From positions 8,890,159 through 8,954,158 of the forward strand of contig NW_002060944.1 of the NCBI RefSeq assembly GCF_000150275.1: a stretch of DNA of 64,000 nt. The letters run 5' to 3'. Within the stretch, counting starts at the first letter, position 1, and each line of letters starts with the position of its first letter. The notes under the pieces are model-generated. The model worked only from the letters and a program-made list of their open reading frames with translations, was not told the DNA's origin and made no database searches. Below, one piece after another: positions 27,050 through 39,750 of the stretch. This DNA is from Trichoplax adhaerens. Lineage: Eukaryota > Placozoa > Uniplacotomia > Trichoplacea > Trichoplacidae. The position numbers and the translations under genes were made by a program.

Positions 27050-27211
27050 ACTCTTGCTACTCTCCTTTACAGTACTTGAACAAGACTGTACTCGACCCGA
27101 TAAAATCCGATCAAAATTGTTGATTTTCGAATTATCCAAACACTGTATCACTATCGAGATTCTTAACCCGAATCCCCCTAGCGTCCGTATTTCGGTTGAC
27201 TTTTCGAAGGA
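27050..27211 (+). repeat. ~200 bp repeat next to palindromes, direct copy 2
   Basis: Copy of 26832-27012, starting ctcttgctactctcc and with the same gttgattttcgaattatcc and ccaaacactgtatcactat blocks. A few substitutions and a missing palindrome tract separate the copies. Confidence 0.85.
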
Positions 27212-27687
27212 CACTCTGTACAGTACATTGTACTGTACCGTACTGAACTTTGTACTGTACTTTGTATTGTGTAGAATAGTCACGTCCCACATTGAGAGAT
27301 AAAAGACAGACCAAGATAAAACTTGTCTTTTATCTGCGGCCACAGGACAAAATTGGCTAATATCAATAAACTCTTACACGTCCTCAAAATCTATCAAGTT
27401 TTCCCAAAGGCTTGAATAACTGTCCAAAGGACGAAGCTAGTAGCCATTAAGAATATCGCGATACTTCAAAAGGTATTTCTCGATCATTTTATCAGATTAT
27501 TTGCAAGAGGTTGAGTATGGATGTGGTCATCCTTCGTCATGACGATAAGCTCATTTTGCCATTGGCTGGCAGTATCAGTAATTGGGTGAAGGAGACCGGA
27601 TTGTATTGTACCGTATGCGACCTATTGAATAACTTGAAAAGTCGAGCCGAAACCCGAATTTGAACGTGACTTTCGGGCATTCGGACT

Positions 27688-27774
27688 CAGAATGTCTGTA
27701 GTGATACAGTGTTTGTATAGCGATTGCGCGTATTTCGGGTCCGAAAATCAACCGTTCCATCGGGTTCGGGTTGC
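27688..27774 (-). repeat. ~200 bp repeat family, inverted partial copy
   Basis: On the minus strand this reads cgaacccgatgg, then ggttgattttcgg, then acaaacactgtatcacta, the same blocks in the same order as the direct copies, so it is an inverted, more diverged copy. Direct plus inverted copies around a palindrome-rich core are typical of non-autonomous DNA elements. Confidence 0.7.
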
Positions 27775-27789
27775 GCTTTTATTCCGCTG

Positions 27790-29603
27790 AAGGACTCGAA
27801 ATGACAATCCACTTCAGCACTTGAGTAGTCGGTCAATGACTAGGGAATGGATAAATATGAGGTGTGAATGAATTATGAAACTGGGAAATCAAGTCTCCAA
27901 TTCTTGCTTAAATGATGGCCAACCACTTCATTTTTTTTAGCGGGTAGTGAGACTCAAAAGTGTCTCTGATTTCTATTCGTGATCAATCGAATCCTGGTTC
28001 CGTAAGATAATGAATAATAATTGCATTAAAGCTTATCGCTGATATCCTGTCTAATTAGAAGGGTGTACGAGTATTGTTTAATCGGGGTTGTGATCCATTT
28101 GCTTTCAATGAATTGATAGTTTACATCCAATGATTAATTATTATCGTGAGTTCTACGGATGTCCACCATGACAGTAATCAGGATAATTGTAGGGGTAAAA
28201 ACTGTTGAAAAATAGGATGATGAAATACGTAATTCACTAGTGGTTGCTGTTCGAAAGATGTTGGTGATCATAGCCTCACACACCAACTGTAAAATATATT
28301 AGATATAACCAGTGACACTATAGAAAACGAAGTAATCGATGTTCAATTCAAATACACGGTTTAGTCCATTCGCTTTATAATCATTTATGTATCACGAAAT
28401 TGAGTTTTTCTTCAATATCGCTAGAATTTATTGAGACCGCGAAACACTGATTGTATAACGATTGCTGAATAATTTTAATTTTAATTGGGAATTAATGTAA
28501 TTGAATGACATCATAGTCGTAAGTTACGGTAACGAATGTATCTTTGAAGCCTCCAATGATTAATTATCATGAATTGACAAGCGTGATTGCAATAAGTTTC
28601 AAGCAGTTTATGTGCTTACGGTAGATGACCGCAACGAAGCCACATACCGTTAAACATGCTGGCTCCATCACTGGATTATTTCCTATTTACCTGTAATATC
28701 TTATTATTGTATTTACCAATACTAAAAATTTCGCCTAGCGGTAGTTTGATGTTTGTACATTGTGTACATGTGTAGTTCAGCCCCAAGTATATCGAAGACC
28801 TAGATTGCTCGATGGTACAAAATACATAAATTTCGATCTGATCCTGTGAATTTAATTGGCAAGATATGATTGTGTTGAAGGAAAATCACGCTGTAATGAG
28901 TTGTATAATACATACAGTAAATCGTGAATATTGCAGTCATAATGTAGATAGTGCAGTGATAGTCTGATTGTAGCTAGATAGTCCTTGCGGGTTGTTAGAC
29001 GAGTCTGACTTATGTAATAAAGTGAAGTTTACAAGAAACGTAGATCTTATTTGATTTTTTAGAAGATACTATCACAAGATTCCTATACTGATTAGCCGGT
29101 CATATTTCTTAGAACCACCGTAACATTTGGCCAAGGAGATATTAATTACCGTTGTAAAGTAGTATAGACACCTGATGATTGAGAATGTAGCATAAATCCA
29201 GATTACTATGATGCACGTGAAAGAGTTTAGTGAATATTCAAGTAATTGATGTTAAACGTTATAAATTTTCAATGGCACCGACCCTTCAACCGATATGGCA
29301 TCGACGCTATTTTTCAGTAACCACATTTAGTTGCATCCATTTTAAATAAACCTACCATCAGCATTGATCAAGCGCTATCGAAGGCAATTTAGATAAAAAC
29401 AATAATTTAGTGACACTTTACTGGTTCGGATCCGACGGACAAGGGGCATTCCTGTGATAATAAAGTACATTTTTCGAGTTATTAACCTTCACTTCTACTG
29501 GCATTAACTATAAATGCAAATTGCTAAAGGACTAGAAACTAATGCTGTGTATTTTTGTTTCATGTTAACTTTATGAATGACTAGCCAACATCAGCAGTAA
29601 ATC
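27790..29603. other. Upstream region of NRAMP, no gene seen
   Basis: No supported coding sequence. The NRAMP promoter should lie in the right-hand part; I cannot point to a clear core promoter element. Confidence 0.4.
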
Positions 29604-32600
29604 ATGAAAACTGAAGAAGAAAATTCGCTGCTACATGACCAAGACGAGAAACCATTATATCATTCCAATTCGCCAATAGATCCTGAAGCCTATCAGTCAG
29701 AGAAAACTATCCTTAATAACTCGAACTATAAATCATTCAAGATAAGCCCCCATCAAAGGGTAAATAGCTATTGTTGGATTAGCATGTTAAATTATCTTTC
29801 ATACTATTTCCAAATTATATACGTTACAATAGGAAAGCATTGATAATACATGAGTGATTAGATGGTTATACTTCTATATGTACTCGTATACCCAATTATG
29901 ATAAATTTAATTGAAATAAGATACGCAAGTCTATTTTAAAATTTTTCAAGCTGGCTACTGTATCTATTATAGTATGTGATGAACAAGTATTTAACTACTA
30001 CATCATTTGGATTTCGATATCCACGAACCAAGTTGACTTGAGTGAATATCGACAATTTTGCTTATATTATAAACTAAAAGTTGAATAATATTAACATTAT
30101 GGCAACATGACTAGGCAACTTTAACTAATTCTTGAATGGTTGCACTCTACTGTTAGTCATTTAGCTTTCGTAAACTATGGGCATTCACTGGTCCGGGATT
30201 TTTAATGAGTATTGCCTATTTGGATCCTGGTAACATTGATTCTGACCTACAAGCTGGAGCGGTCGCAGGTTACAAGGTTATTCAAATTCTCTTTTTAATT
30301 CAAATACTTACTGAAATTTATTATTACAATATATCGCGCCAGCGATTAATGTATTATATGTAAATGAATAAATAACACATTACCATAGAAAGACAGATTT
30401 GAGTATACTTAAACTAAAAGGATAACGGCATTTTGTAATAGCTACTCTGGGTTCTCTGGTGGTCGACAGTATTGGGATTATTACTGCAAGTACGAAAACC
30501 ATTTTAATTTACTGGATATTAAAATTAATATTTAAATGATACCGTAGTGCTTAAATTGCAGCTGCTAAATTATAACGTTACTATTAAAATTTTTTAATAC
30601 AGCTGGGTTCATCCAGATTAGGAACGGTTTCAGGTAGGTTAGAATCTAGTGTTGTACTATCGGTATTATAGTATTATCTACAAAGTAGCCGTTTTGGTGA
30701 TATGTTACTGTAATTCTACAACTTACATAGCCCCATTTGTCTTATTCATCAGGTCGACATCTTGCCGAACATTGCCGTTTCATTTACCCGTTGTTTCCGA
30801 GGATTGTCGTTTGGCTAATGATGGAAATCGCTATTATTGGCACTGATATTCAGGAAGTAATTGGAAGTGCTATAGCTATTAACTTGTTGTCGTCTGGAAA
30901 GTAAGTCAGAAAAACACAAAGATTCTTACGATCGTGAAAATTTTTAAAACGGCATTACTGATCATAGAGTCTATTTATGTTCAATTATAGGGTTCCAATA
31001 TATGCTGGTGTTATTATTACGGCTGTAGACACCTTTATGTTTTTGCTATTACAAAATTATGGTAACAGCATGCATTTGTATGTCCAAGTAATAGTTATCA
31101 TTGTGCAGTTACAAATTTACTTATTTTGATTGCAGGCCTGAGGAAGCTGGAAGCTTTGTTTGCAATGCTGATTACACTGATGGCAGGAACTTTCTTGTAT
31201 ATGGTTGGTTTATATTAAACTTATAAATATTCATTTATAAGAACGTACATCATATTAGTTATTCTAGATTACTAAAATTTGTTTGTACAAACCTCGTAGT
31301 ATATTATAGCTGCTCCGGATCAAGGAAAAATTATTCTTGGTGTCATTGCACCCACGTGTCCTAATTGCACAGCTGCGGATGCAGAACAGGTACTAGGATT
31401 GCAAATTTGCAAACCTATTACGAGTGATCATACCAATGTAGCGGCGTAACCTTCAAATAAATCATAACTTCAATTATAACACTCTTTGGATAATCTATTA
31501 ATAGGCAGTTGGTATTATTGGATCAGTTGTGATGCCCCATAATCTTTATCTACATTCAGCGCTAGTCTTGGTAATAACTAATTATAGATAATTGATATTT
31601 TGTTATTTCTTAAATATTCTTATTCACTAGCCTATTAATTCGCTATAGCGTCGTAAAATCTCTTACTTTATGACTGACACAAATTTAGAGCCGAGAAATA
31701 GATCGAGACATTCCTTCCGTTATCAGAGAAGCTAATATGTATTACTGCATTGAATCATGTAGGTTTCGTACAAGAAGCAAACAGTTGCTTTTAAAATATT
31801 GATATTACTGTATGCTTGTGTGCATTTGCTCGAATAATTAATTAGTAAATCATTTTAATATTGTACTTACAGCTGTGGCACTCTTTGTTTCGTTTCTTAT
31901 CAATCTCTTTGTTACCGCTGTTTTTGCTAAGGTAAAGATAAAATCGTTGGGCTTAATTTTTATTGTATCAGTCTTGCTAGTAATCTGCTTAATACAGACT
32001 GAACAGCGAAGATTAAGGATTTTTAAAGATTTAGTTTTATTAGCCATGCCAGCTAACATTTTACTAAAATTTACAGTCATTTCGTCATGGCGACTGTTCC
32101 AATGCCCAATTAAGGACCGCAGGTAATTGCATTTATCAAAAATTTGGTAAAGCTGCGAAAATTATCTGGGGTATAGGGCTACTTTCTGCTGGACAAAGTG
32201 CCACCATGACGGTTTGTTAAATAATTTTACATCCGATTTAGCAGATGCTAAACCTCATTTATCTGATATCGTCTAATTGAGATAACCGTTGCACCTTGTA
32301 GGGAACTTATGCGGGTCAATTTGTCATGGAGGTAACCTCTTTATAAGTATTCTTGATTTGCTACCACTTAAGTTTTATAACGGTACTGGCATGTAATAAC
32401 CTCGTGCAAAACTTTTTGTAGGGCTTCACTGGCATCTCATGGCCAAAATGGAAGCGTGCCTTTGTCACCAGATCAATCTCTATATTTCCGTCAATGATCA
32501 TAGCTATCCTGGCTAAAGACGATATTGATACACTGAACAACCTCATTAATGTATCGCAGAGCATTTTGGTACCGTTAATTTTACGTTTATATCGCTAGTT

Positions 32601-33463
32601 TATGGCTATATCTTGATATATTGACTATGATTCAATTATTTAATAATCCTAGCTGCCGTTTGCACTATTTCCGCTGATGCATTGTATTACTAATACGGAA
32701 ATAATGGGCCAATTTAGGATAGGAAGGTAGTATCTTGTACAATCTCGAGTTCAAAAGGCTTCACCCTAATACGTTTCATAAGCAGATACTGATGCGGTTG
32801 CGAAATACTTATTTACAGAAAATATTCAACAATGTTATGGGTGGTGTCAATTATTGTATTGGGCTTCAACCTTTACTCTGTTTTTGACTTATTGGTTGGT
32901 GTTAATTGATTTGATATTTTAATCCTAACATTTTCAAATTGCTTGATATTTTCTTACTAACACAATTACTCTTATCCGTATTATTCTACTGTTTAGGCCA
33001 GTATCCATGTCATGCCTGCCGTACTAGCGCTTGTTATTGTTGCCTTCGTTTTGTACGCTTTGTTTCTATTCTATCTAGTAAGTGAGGTTTACGTACGCAA
33101 GGGATAATTTTATACCAATGTATTTTGCAGCTTACGATTATTATATACATATGTAAATCCCGTAATAACATAGAATGTTACTGTCTGATACTATAACAGT
33201 TCATTGGCCCGAAAACATTTAATCGAATATGGGTAAGTGCTAGAAATTCATCTTCTTTTTTCCATTGTGAAGATATCAACTTACCAAAGTCTAATTTTGA
33301 TGTGTATAGAGTCGATGCCGTTCTGTCTAATGAAAGTATGGTCGAATGCATTCACTCAGGCTATATGAGTAATATAATGTGCCCAGCCAATGATAGTTCC
33401 TGTATGGATATTGATTTTAAACACATGGGGTTTATAATATTTTATTACGAGATCGATACATAG
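29604..33463 (+). CDS. NRAMP: NRAMP/SLC11 proton-coupled divalent metal transporter
   Basis: Imports Fe2+, Mn2+ and related ions with protons across the plasma or endo-lysosomal membrane (family knowledge). Exons: 29604-29759, 30157-30276, 30442-30489, 30603-30633, 30753-30900, 30991-31061, 31136-31207, 31310-31389, 31505-31570, 31689-31758, 31873-31931, 32077-32211, 32302-32331, 32422-32568, 32653-32726, 32819-32894, 32997-33077 and a last exon. With the last exon 33131-33196 the protein is 509 residues, normal for the family; all joins keep frame. Metal-site motifs are intact: AYLDPGN in TM1 and VVMPHN in TM6. The transport signature [19 protein letters not shown] spans three exons. A cytosolic acidic N-terminus of about 50 residues precedes [15 protein letters not shown]. 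An alternative last exon, 33200-33463, gives a longer hydrophilic tail. The gene is convergent with PSMD3. Confidence 0.93.
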
Positions 33464-34741
33464 GTTATAAATCTAATGTATCTAATTATGATAGGTAACA
33501 TGATATTATTTTAAATGGCCATAAACTAGTAACTATGCAATGTCTAATTATCATGAGATGGACTTATTCAGATTATGAATCTAATATGTCCAGCAGTAAG
33601 TTATCATTTTTATGCTTTAATTTATTACTAAATGTGTAAAAGTGTAGTGAATCTGTTACAGAAGTTATTATTGTCAACATGTTATGCAGAAGTAAATTTG
33701 ATATAACTTATAAATCAATATCAAATCTAGAGCTGTCGGCAATAATAGCTGTATATAAGTTATGCTCAAGTATATTGATTTCAGCTTCGTAGAATATGAT
33801 TTCGTCTTAATACTAATAAGTTTTTGAAGTATCAAGTGATCTTATTCGCAAGTTTTATCTTATGAACAAGTTCAGTAACCTATTTATCTAGGTTCATTTT
33901 AGTATTATTATTTTTGATCCTTCTCTAAGTTTTGCTGTTGTATGTAGTTTTACTTTGTCGGTCAGAGCTTGTTACACTAGTATCTCAATCGTAAGAGAGT
34001 CAGTAATAAAATCTATTATAAAATTTCTTTTAAGTGATGTACACGCTGAGTAGTTTGTAGAACAGGTTTTGTACAAATCGAAAATTTTTCTTCATTGTAG
34101 GGGAACTATAATGCGATATGTCTATTAAATCCAAAACTCAGTGATTGAATGATATGCTGTAGTCCCTGGGTGTAGTTTCATCAGAATAGCCAAAAAATTT
34201 TCAAGTATACACTACGCATTCTACTTTAGCTTTCATTAAGTATGATGCTTTTGGAAATTTTGATTATATAAGCGTTTACAGTGGTGGAGCTATCTATTTG
34301 AAGGATATATACTATAACTAATTACACATTCGTGTCTACGATGAGGGCCCGGTGTAAATTGCGAAAATACAAGGTTATGACAGAAACGTATATGAACAGA
34401 TGGTGTCTTGAAGAAATAGTTGTTACATATCAGAATATCCATAATTACAATTCAGGAAAAAGATTTATTATAGGTATAATTATACAATATCACAGACAAG
34501 AATTGAGTTTACAAAAATTCTGCCATGAACGTAACTTGACATCAAAGTCAGATTTTATACCATACTACGAGTATGCGAGTGAAATCTGATTACAGTAACA
34601 TACGAAAAAGATGATACATATGTTTCATTTATACGGTTATTCACATATTATCTAGTCTATAAGACAAAGGAATGCACGTAGAGAATTCAAGCTATAAAAT
34701 AATTAACTGAGTCCTAAAAATATAAATAAGACTACAGTATC
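33464..34741. other. Convergent intergenic region NRAMP/PSMD3
   Basis: 3' ends of two genes face each other across about 1.3 kb. I see no supported gene; an open frame at 34332-34589 on the plus strand has no recognisable domain. Confidence 0.45.
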
Positions 34742-37700
34742 TTAAAAGTCATCATCCTTATCTGCCATTTCTTTTGCTAGTTCTAAATCATGTTGTTCGC
34801 GCTCACGCCTCCCCTAATGAAGTAATTAATATCAGTTCAAACATGCCTACATGCCGTTTTCAGTTAATATCAATAGTAGTATCATAAGTAATTGCAAACA
34901 TGTTAGAATTATTAAAATATCAAAGAAAGATATTGTACTAGTGCTTGGCAATATTTCGTACCTCAGCTGATTCAACATTGTCACTGTAAGTTTTGCGGGG
35001 GTAACGCATAGCCTTAACCGACTGATTATATACTTGTAAGCAAAACGATGTCCTCTGATTGAATACTTCTTGTGGTTGATTTGTAGAGTATATATCTACA
35101 TTTTCCTGTAACAGTTGTGATCTAGTTAAAACGACTAACGATTATCACTAGCTCTAGGGCTGTGGCAGTTTACCGTACCTTACTCTCAACAGTTCCACTT
35201 TCATGGTTAATGACTGCATCAATTACTCCATCCTTTATCGCCTAATTAAATAGGTAAGTAGATTTGTTTTGAACACCTTCTGCTTACGTGATAAAAAATC
35301 TTTACAGTCAATAAGGTACCAAATTCTGGCAAACAATCAAACCTTAGCAACAATATATTCAGCGTCCTCTCGACTATCAAGTTGCAATTTTTTTGCAATA
35401 TCTTCCAAGGATATTGAAGAATACGAGATGTTTATCATTCTAACGCCAGTTTTAATAACATTATGACGCAACCTAGAATAAAGTTATCATAAATTTATCA
35501 TACAGTTGACTTTTTGCCTATCAATCATGGCTAACAGCTTACCTTATAATTAGGGTATAAGTTTTATTTGCAAGAAATCTTGACTTAAACTTATCTACCA
35601 CTACATTGAATCTTGCTAAATCGCCATTACGCACAGCTAAATATTGAAACAGTTGTCAATTTTCAATTGTTAACACTCCCATTCCTGCAATAAATTCAAC
35701 CCATTCTATACCTTGTGTCAATTGAAAATATGGAAGTAGCGGTCGACGCAGACAACGATCACGAAATATGCTACGATCAGGAATTTCACCCAGTAGCAAT
35801 TGAACAACAATGGCGAATTTATGAACCTTAAAATATTGAATGACATTAATTGTTCATTTAAGTCAATACATCAAAAATAATTCTCGATGAGAATTTATAG
35901 AATTCTATTTTTAGAACTAAATGTAATGACGAGATTTACAATTTCCTTAAATCCTGCAGCGGACGTTTGTGGAGCTTTACGAATTGCCTATGAGGTGAAC
36001 AAGCTTATATTACTCTTATGTAACATATATATAGTAGCTATATGTAGTAAGATAAGTCTGCTGCAAGTTTCCTAACCTGTAGTAAATGTTGGTATGCATC
36101 AGAGTAATTTAATTCGATAGCTCTAATACGACCTAAGCAATAAAAACAACATACGAGTTATAGCTCTCCTGTTGCTAATCTCAATCGATTTCATATTATT
36201 GCTACATTTTTAGCTTAAAATATACCAAGGTAAAAGAAATGCCTCGCCCACTCATTATTTGATGCAGCTTCAGGAAATGCAGCTTTTGATACCAACTTAT
36301 TGGCCTTTGTAACGATAAGAATTCATAATCATAATGTTATAAAACTAGCCTAAACAGGCATATATATAAAAATCTCGATTGTATTACTAATAGACTAAAA
36401 CGGAATAAAAATTCTAACCTGATCATAGAGGTTGTAGTGCAAATAGTTTTGAAGCAACAGGTTAATCAAAACAGCCTATTTCAATAATTTTAAGATACAC
36501 CGTGAATTAAAGTTATTCATCAACAATTCATCGCCATTAGTACTTGAGTAATTACTACATACTTGTCCTTCTTCATCATGACGTATAGTACACGTTCGAA
36601 GACGGGCAAGTAACTTGCTAAAATACGTGGAGATAGTCATACAACACAAAAGGCAATAACATCAATATGAAGTGAAAAATGGAAAGAGAACCAACTCAAA
36701 GCAGATAAAATCTATTCCATTTACTAACCTTCTGATATCACGTAATCGGTCAGATAACTCGTAAGCTCTACTATAATAATAGTAACATTTAGCAGATAAT
36801 AGGTCTAATGAATGCTTCGTATTTACTTCGCACTTTTCGATCAATAAGTCAGCGCAAGCTATAGCCTAATGGAGGCAAATAGTTGAAAGTAATTTAAGAC
36901 TCTTGGTTTTATGAATATCACTGTTGGTATGTCATCAAGTCAAAAGAGTTGACAATTCAAGAATAAAAATAGTGACTACTGCTTCCATAATTACTGACCT
37001 TATCATAGCGTTTGCTATCTAATAAATGCATTAATACCAGCAAATGTAAATAGATTTCAATTTCCAACAAATCGGTCTTTTTATGACGTACTTCGACTAC
37101 AGTATCTCCACCTTCTTCAGCAATATCCATACTCTATAAAAGTGAAGCGGTTATAAGTTATCTCAAGAGTTAGTGAAAGATATTTGTCCAAAAGTTGAAT
37201 AACCTCATCTAAGAACGACAATAAGCGGTCCTTGGAAGGTGAATCTAAATTAAAAAAAGTGATGAAGAATGACGTTATAAAATGGATAGAATCAGCGATA
37301 TTAAAAACGCTCTCATCAAGTCATGATGATGACGACTGTTACTAATAGAAGTCATGGACCTAAAAGAAGGTGACAGCCTTACCTGTAGCTAGGTGCTTAT
37401 TGATCGCTTTCCTCAACAAATTATCACTTGCTTTAGAACGAATCCCTTTGATAGTACGTAATATGCGGGCTACATATCGAGATTCCATTGTTTTCACCGA
37501 TCTTTCAATATACTTTGCGTGTTCTTGAATATCTATGGAAGGGAATGAAAGATTCTTTGATTCAAAAAATTGAAACTGTACTAATTCATGATGTCATTGT
37601 AGTGATATTCCCTTCGAGGAAAAAATTGGGATAATCGACAATGTTCAATGTGTTTGATTGCTGGTCATGCTGAGTGTGAGTATGAACGTAGTCCATTGCT

Positions 37701-38142
37701 GAGTTGATGGCAATGGCCATTGGATGAATACTAATGTCATCTGTGTAATAGCTATGCATTATCTACTGGGAAATACAAATTACTGTTATCGAACTGATTT
37801 TTCAATTTGAAAAAAATTTCTAGACCTGATCTCTCTTTGATCGTGCTACCTGTCATGGTACAATTTAGGGGACTTGGTCCATGTTAGGACCCACTATGAT
37901 ACACATAGACTATTTCAATCAGCGTGAAAAGGAAGAAAGTCTTACTGAAATAATGGATAGTAACCATTGGATTGATTAAAAACTGTTCCTAGTAATATCA
38001 TTATGCCAACATATTCAAGTTATTAGTTACCTTCGCCAAAGATTCTTTCTTCTTCTCGACGTTGATCCACTTTGGGATCTTTCTTGTTGGCATCCTCTGT
38101 TGGATGCTTCTCCTGAGGCTTGTCATCTTTCGTACTCGACAT
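34742..38142 (-). CDS. PSMD3: 26S proteasome lid subunit PSMD3/Rpn3
   Basis: A structural subunit of the 19S regulatory particle lid, a PCI-domain protein needed for lid assembly (family knowledge). Sixteen exons, all in frame: 38031-38142, 37383-37532, 37204-37244, 36999-37133, 36729-36865, 36563-36617, 36419-36475, 36226-36304, 36077-36132, 35940-35987, 35712-35826, 35543-35636, 35343-35472, 35179-35241, 34962-35105 and 34742-34813; 495 residues, slightly shorter than vertebrate PSMD3. Recognised blocks in order: AAKCYYY-like [68 protein letters not shown] (PCI winged helix) and the C-terminal [20 protein letters not shown] tail. The start at 38142 follows no upstream in-frame alternative and yields the usual lysine/glutamate-rich N-terminus. 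Intron 1 (37533-38030) holds nothing else. Confidence 0.95.
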
Positions 38143-38439
38143 GGTCATCTTTCTTTCAATGCCAACCAATAATGCTTAATACCACTGAATGAATACAAAT
38201 TGCGATGGATAAATGTATAGACAGAGTCGATATGCAAAAGAAATGCAGCAGCTATACAGTGAGAAACTTAAAGGAAATCAATCACCACCGACCAATTTGA
38301 AATAGTCAATGGCAGCAAGGAGCGATGGATGCTGGCCGGCCTGGCTGGTTAACCTCGATACCACAGGACGTCAGACTGTCCGTAGTATCAACCCCCAAAT
38401 ACCGATATGGAGTCTATGCTTTAAACTGGAACAGCAGTT
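38143..38439. promoter_or_regulatory. PSMD3: Presumed PSMD3 promoter region
   Basis: The 300 bp between the PSMD3 start and the palindrome field should hold its promoter. No specific element is identifiable by eye. Confidence 0.3.
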
Positions 38440-38752
38440 GTACCGTGCTACAGTATGGTGGCGAGCATTTTTTTTTGTACAGTACAAATAACTCCAGTAC
38501 GAATGCATCGAGCGTACCACGCGTAGTAGATGGTTGCATACAGTGGTGTTGAGTCTATACAAAACTGTTGATTGGAAAGCTACGGCTGGCCTTCTTTGTT
38601 TCAACACCGTAAGCCTTGTCTTGTCAACCATGACTCAGTCAGTTCCTCCTAGAGTGCAAGATCGAGTTTTACAGTACTTTCGTATACTGTACACTGTGAA
38701 CTGGTACTGTAACCATGCTACAGTGAGAAGTCTTCATCATCTTGCACCATAC

Positions 38753-38955
38753 TGTACAGTACTGAGTTTGTCGCAGAAATTGGAGCCCCCCATTTTTTTT
38801 TATATTTATCCTGTCCAAATTCTACATCAGTCGGTAGAGAAAGAGTCAAATAACATAGTTCATTCACTCAAATCTGCTTATAAAGCCTAATTTCTTTACA
38901 ATCATTACTTCAAGTATGCGAACTGCTACAGTACCAAGTAAAACCATGGGTTTCA
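38753..38955 (+). repeat. ~200 bp interspersed repeat B, copy 1
   Basis: Contains gtactgagtttgtc, ttctacatcagtcggtagag, a block caaataacatagttca, and tactgcta-type ending gaactgctacagtaccaag. Two further copies follow downstream. Confidence 0.8.
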
Positions 38956-39114
38956 TGAACATTACTATTGTACCGTACTGCGCTGTACAGTGTACAGTGA
39001 TTACGTACTGTACTGTACAGTACATTAGTTACGTTTTCGTGTAGAGTACTGTACTGTACTGTACTTTCGTGTACTGTTGCCCTGTAACCATGCTACAGTG
39101 AAAAGTCGCCTTAG

Positions 39115-39262
39115 TCTGGTCTACAAAGGATACATCAATCGGTAGAGAAAGAGCCAAATAACATGGTTTAGTAGTCAAAATCTGCTTACGACACCTCATT
39201 AAATCGCAATAATGAGTTGAAGTACGCCAACTGCTACAGTACCAAGCAAAAAACATGGGTTT
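39115..39262 (+). repeat. ~200 bp interspersed repeat B, copy 2
   Basis: Shares atcaatcggtagagaaagag, caaataacatgg, ctgcttacga and caactgctacagtaccaag with copy 1. The left part of the unit is missing or diverged. Confidence 0.8.
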
Positions 39263-39582
39263 AATATGACTACAGTACAGTATAGTGTTCAGTAACTTGG
39301 ACGCACGACTACAGTATACTGTACTGTACAGTTAGTTACGTCAGTGTACTATACTGGCCTGTAAGTCAGTTAGTTACGTCAGTTCGTTACGTCAGTGTGC
39401 TGTACAGTGTACAGTACTTTCACGTACTGTGCACTGTACACTGTACGGCTGGTCTGTAAACATGCTACAGTTCAGTACTGTACTGTAAGGAATTTTCATC
39501 ATCTGGTCTGGTCCCTTGCCTGCACAATACAGTACAGTAGTATACTGTACAGTACAGTATAGTACTATACTGTACACCTATT

Positions 39583-39750
39583 GTACTGAGTTTGTCTGAG
39601 GAATTGAGCCCCCCAAATTTCTTATCCTATACAAATTCTACATCAGTCGGTAGAGAGAGAGGCAAATAACATAGTTCAGTAATTAAAATTTGCTTACGAA
39701 GTCTAACTTCTTTGCAGTAATAAGTTAAAGTACGCCAACTACTGCTAGTA
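39583..39750 (+). repeat. ~200 bp interspersed repeat B, copy 3
   Basis: Shares gtactgagtttgtc, the cccccaaat tract, ttctacatcagtcggtagag, caaataacatagttcag and gtacgccaactactgct with the earlier copies. It runs directly into the 115-bp tandem array. Confidence 0.8.

Larger units (their letters stand above)
26720..27265. repeat. GTACTGTAC palindrome cluster 1
   Basis: Dense runs built from the self-complementary unit GTACAGTAC/GTACTGTAC, for example cagtacagtgtactgtatac at 26727-26752, tactgtactgtacagg at 26798-26813, and acagtacagtacagtac at 26855-26875. Similar runs reappear at 27215-27265. Each run can fold on itself. The same family is found at 38440-39590. Confidence 0.85.
38440..39590. 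repeat. GTACTGTAC palindrome field 2
   Basis: Many runs of the same self-complementary unit as cluster 1, for example 38752-38763, 38985-39024, 39045-39075, 39302-39330, 39405-39445 and 39525-39575. Several runs can form near-perfect hairpins. The field alternates with the ~200 bp repeat listed separately. Confidence 0.85.

Noticed and set aside
26690-27343. Several overlapping open frames rich in Y, Q, S, T
   Set aside because: Translations of the GTACTGTAC palindromes, which lack stops in some frames; not genes.
31850-32126. Continuous open frame through an NRAMP intron
   Set aside because: The family alignment supports splicing at 31931/32077; the open frame reads into the intron.
38309-39577. 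Several open frames around PSMD3's upstream side
   Set aside because: Again mostly palindrome and repeat B translations; no domain and copies disagree.
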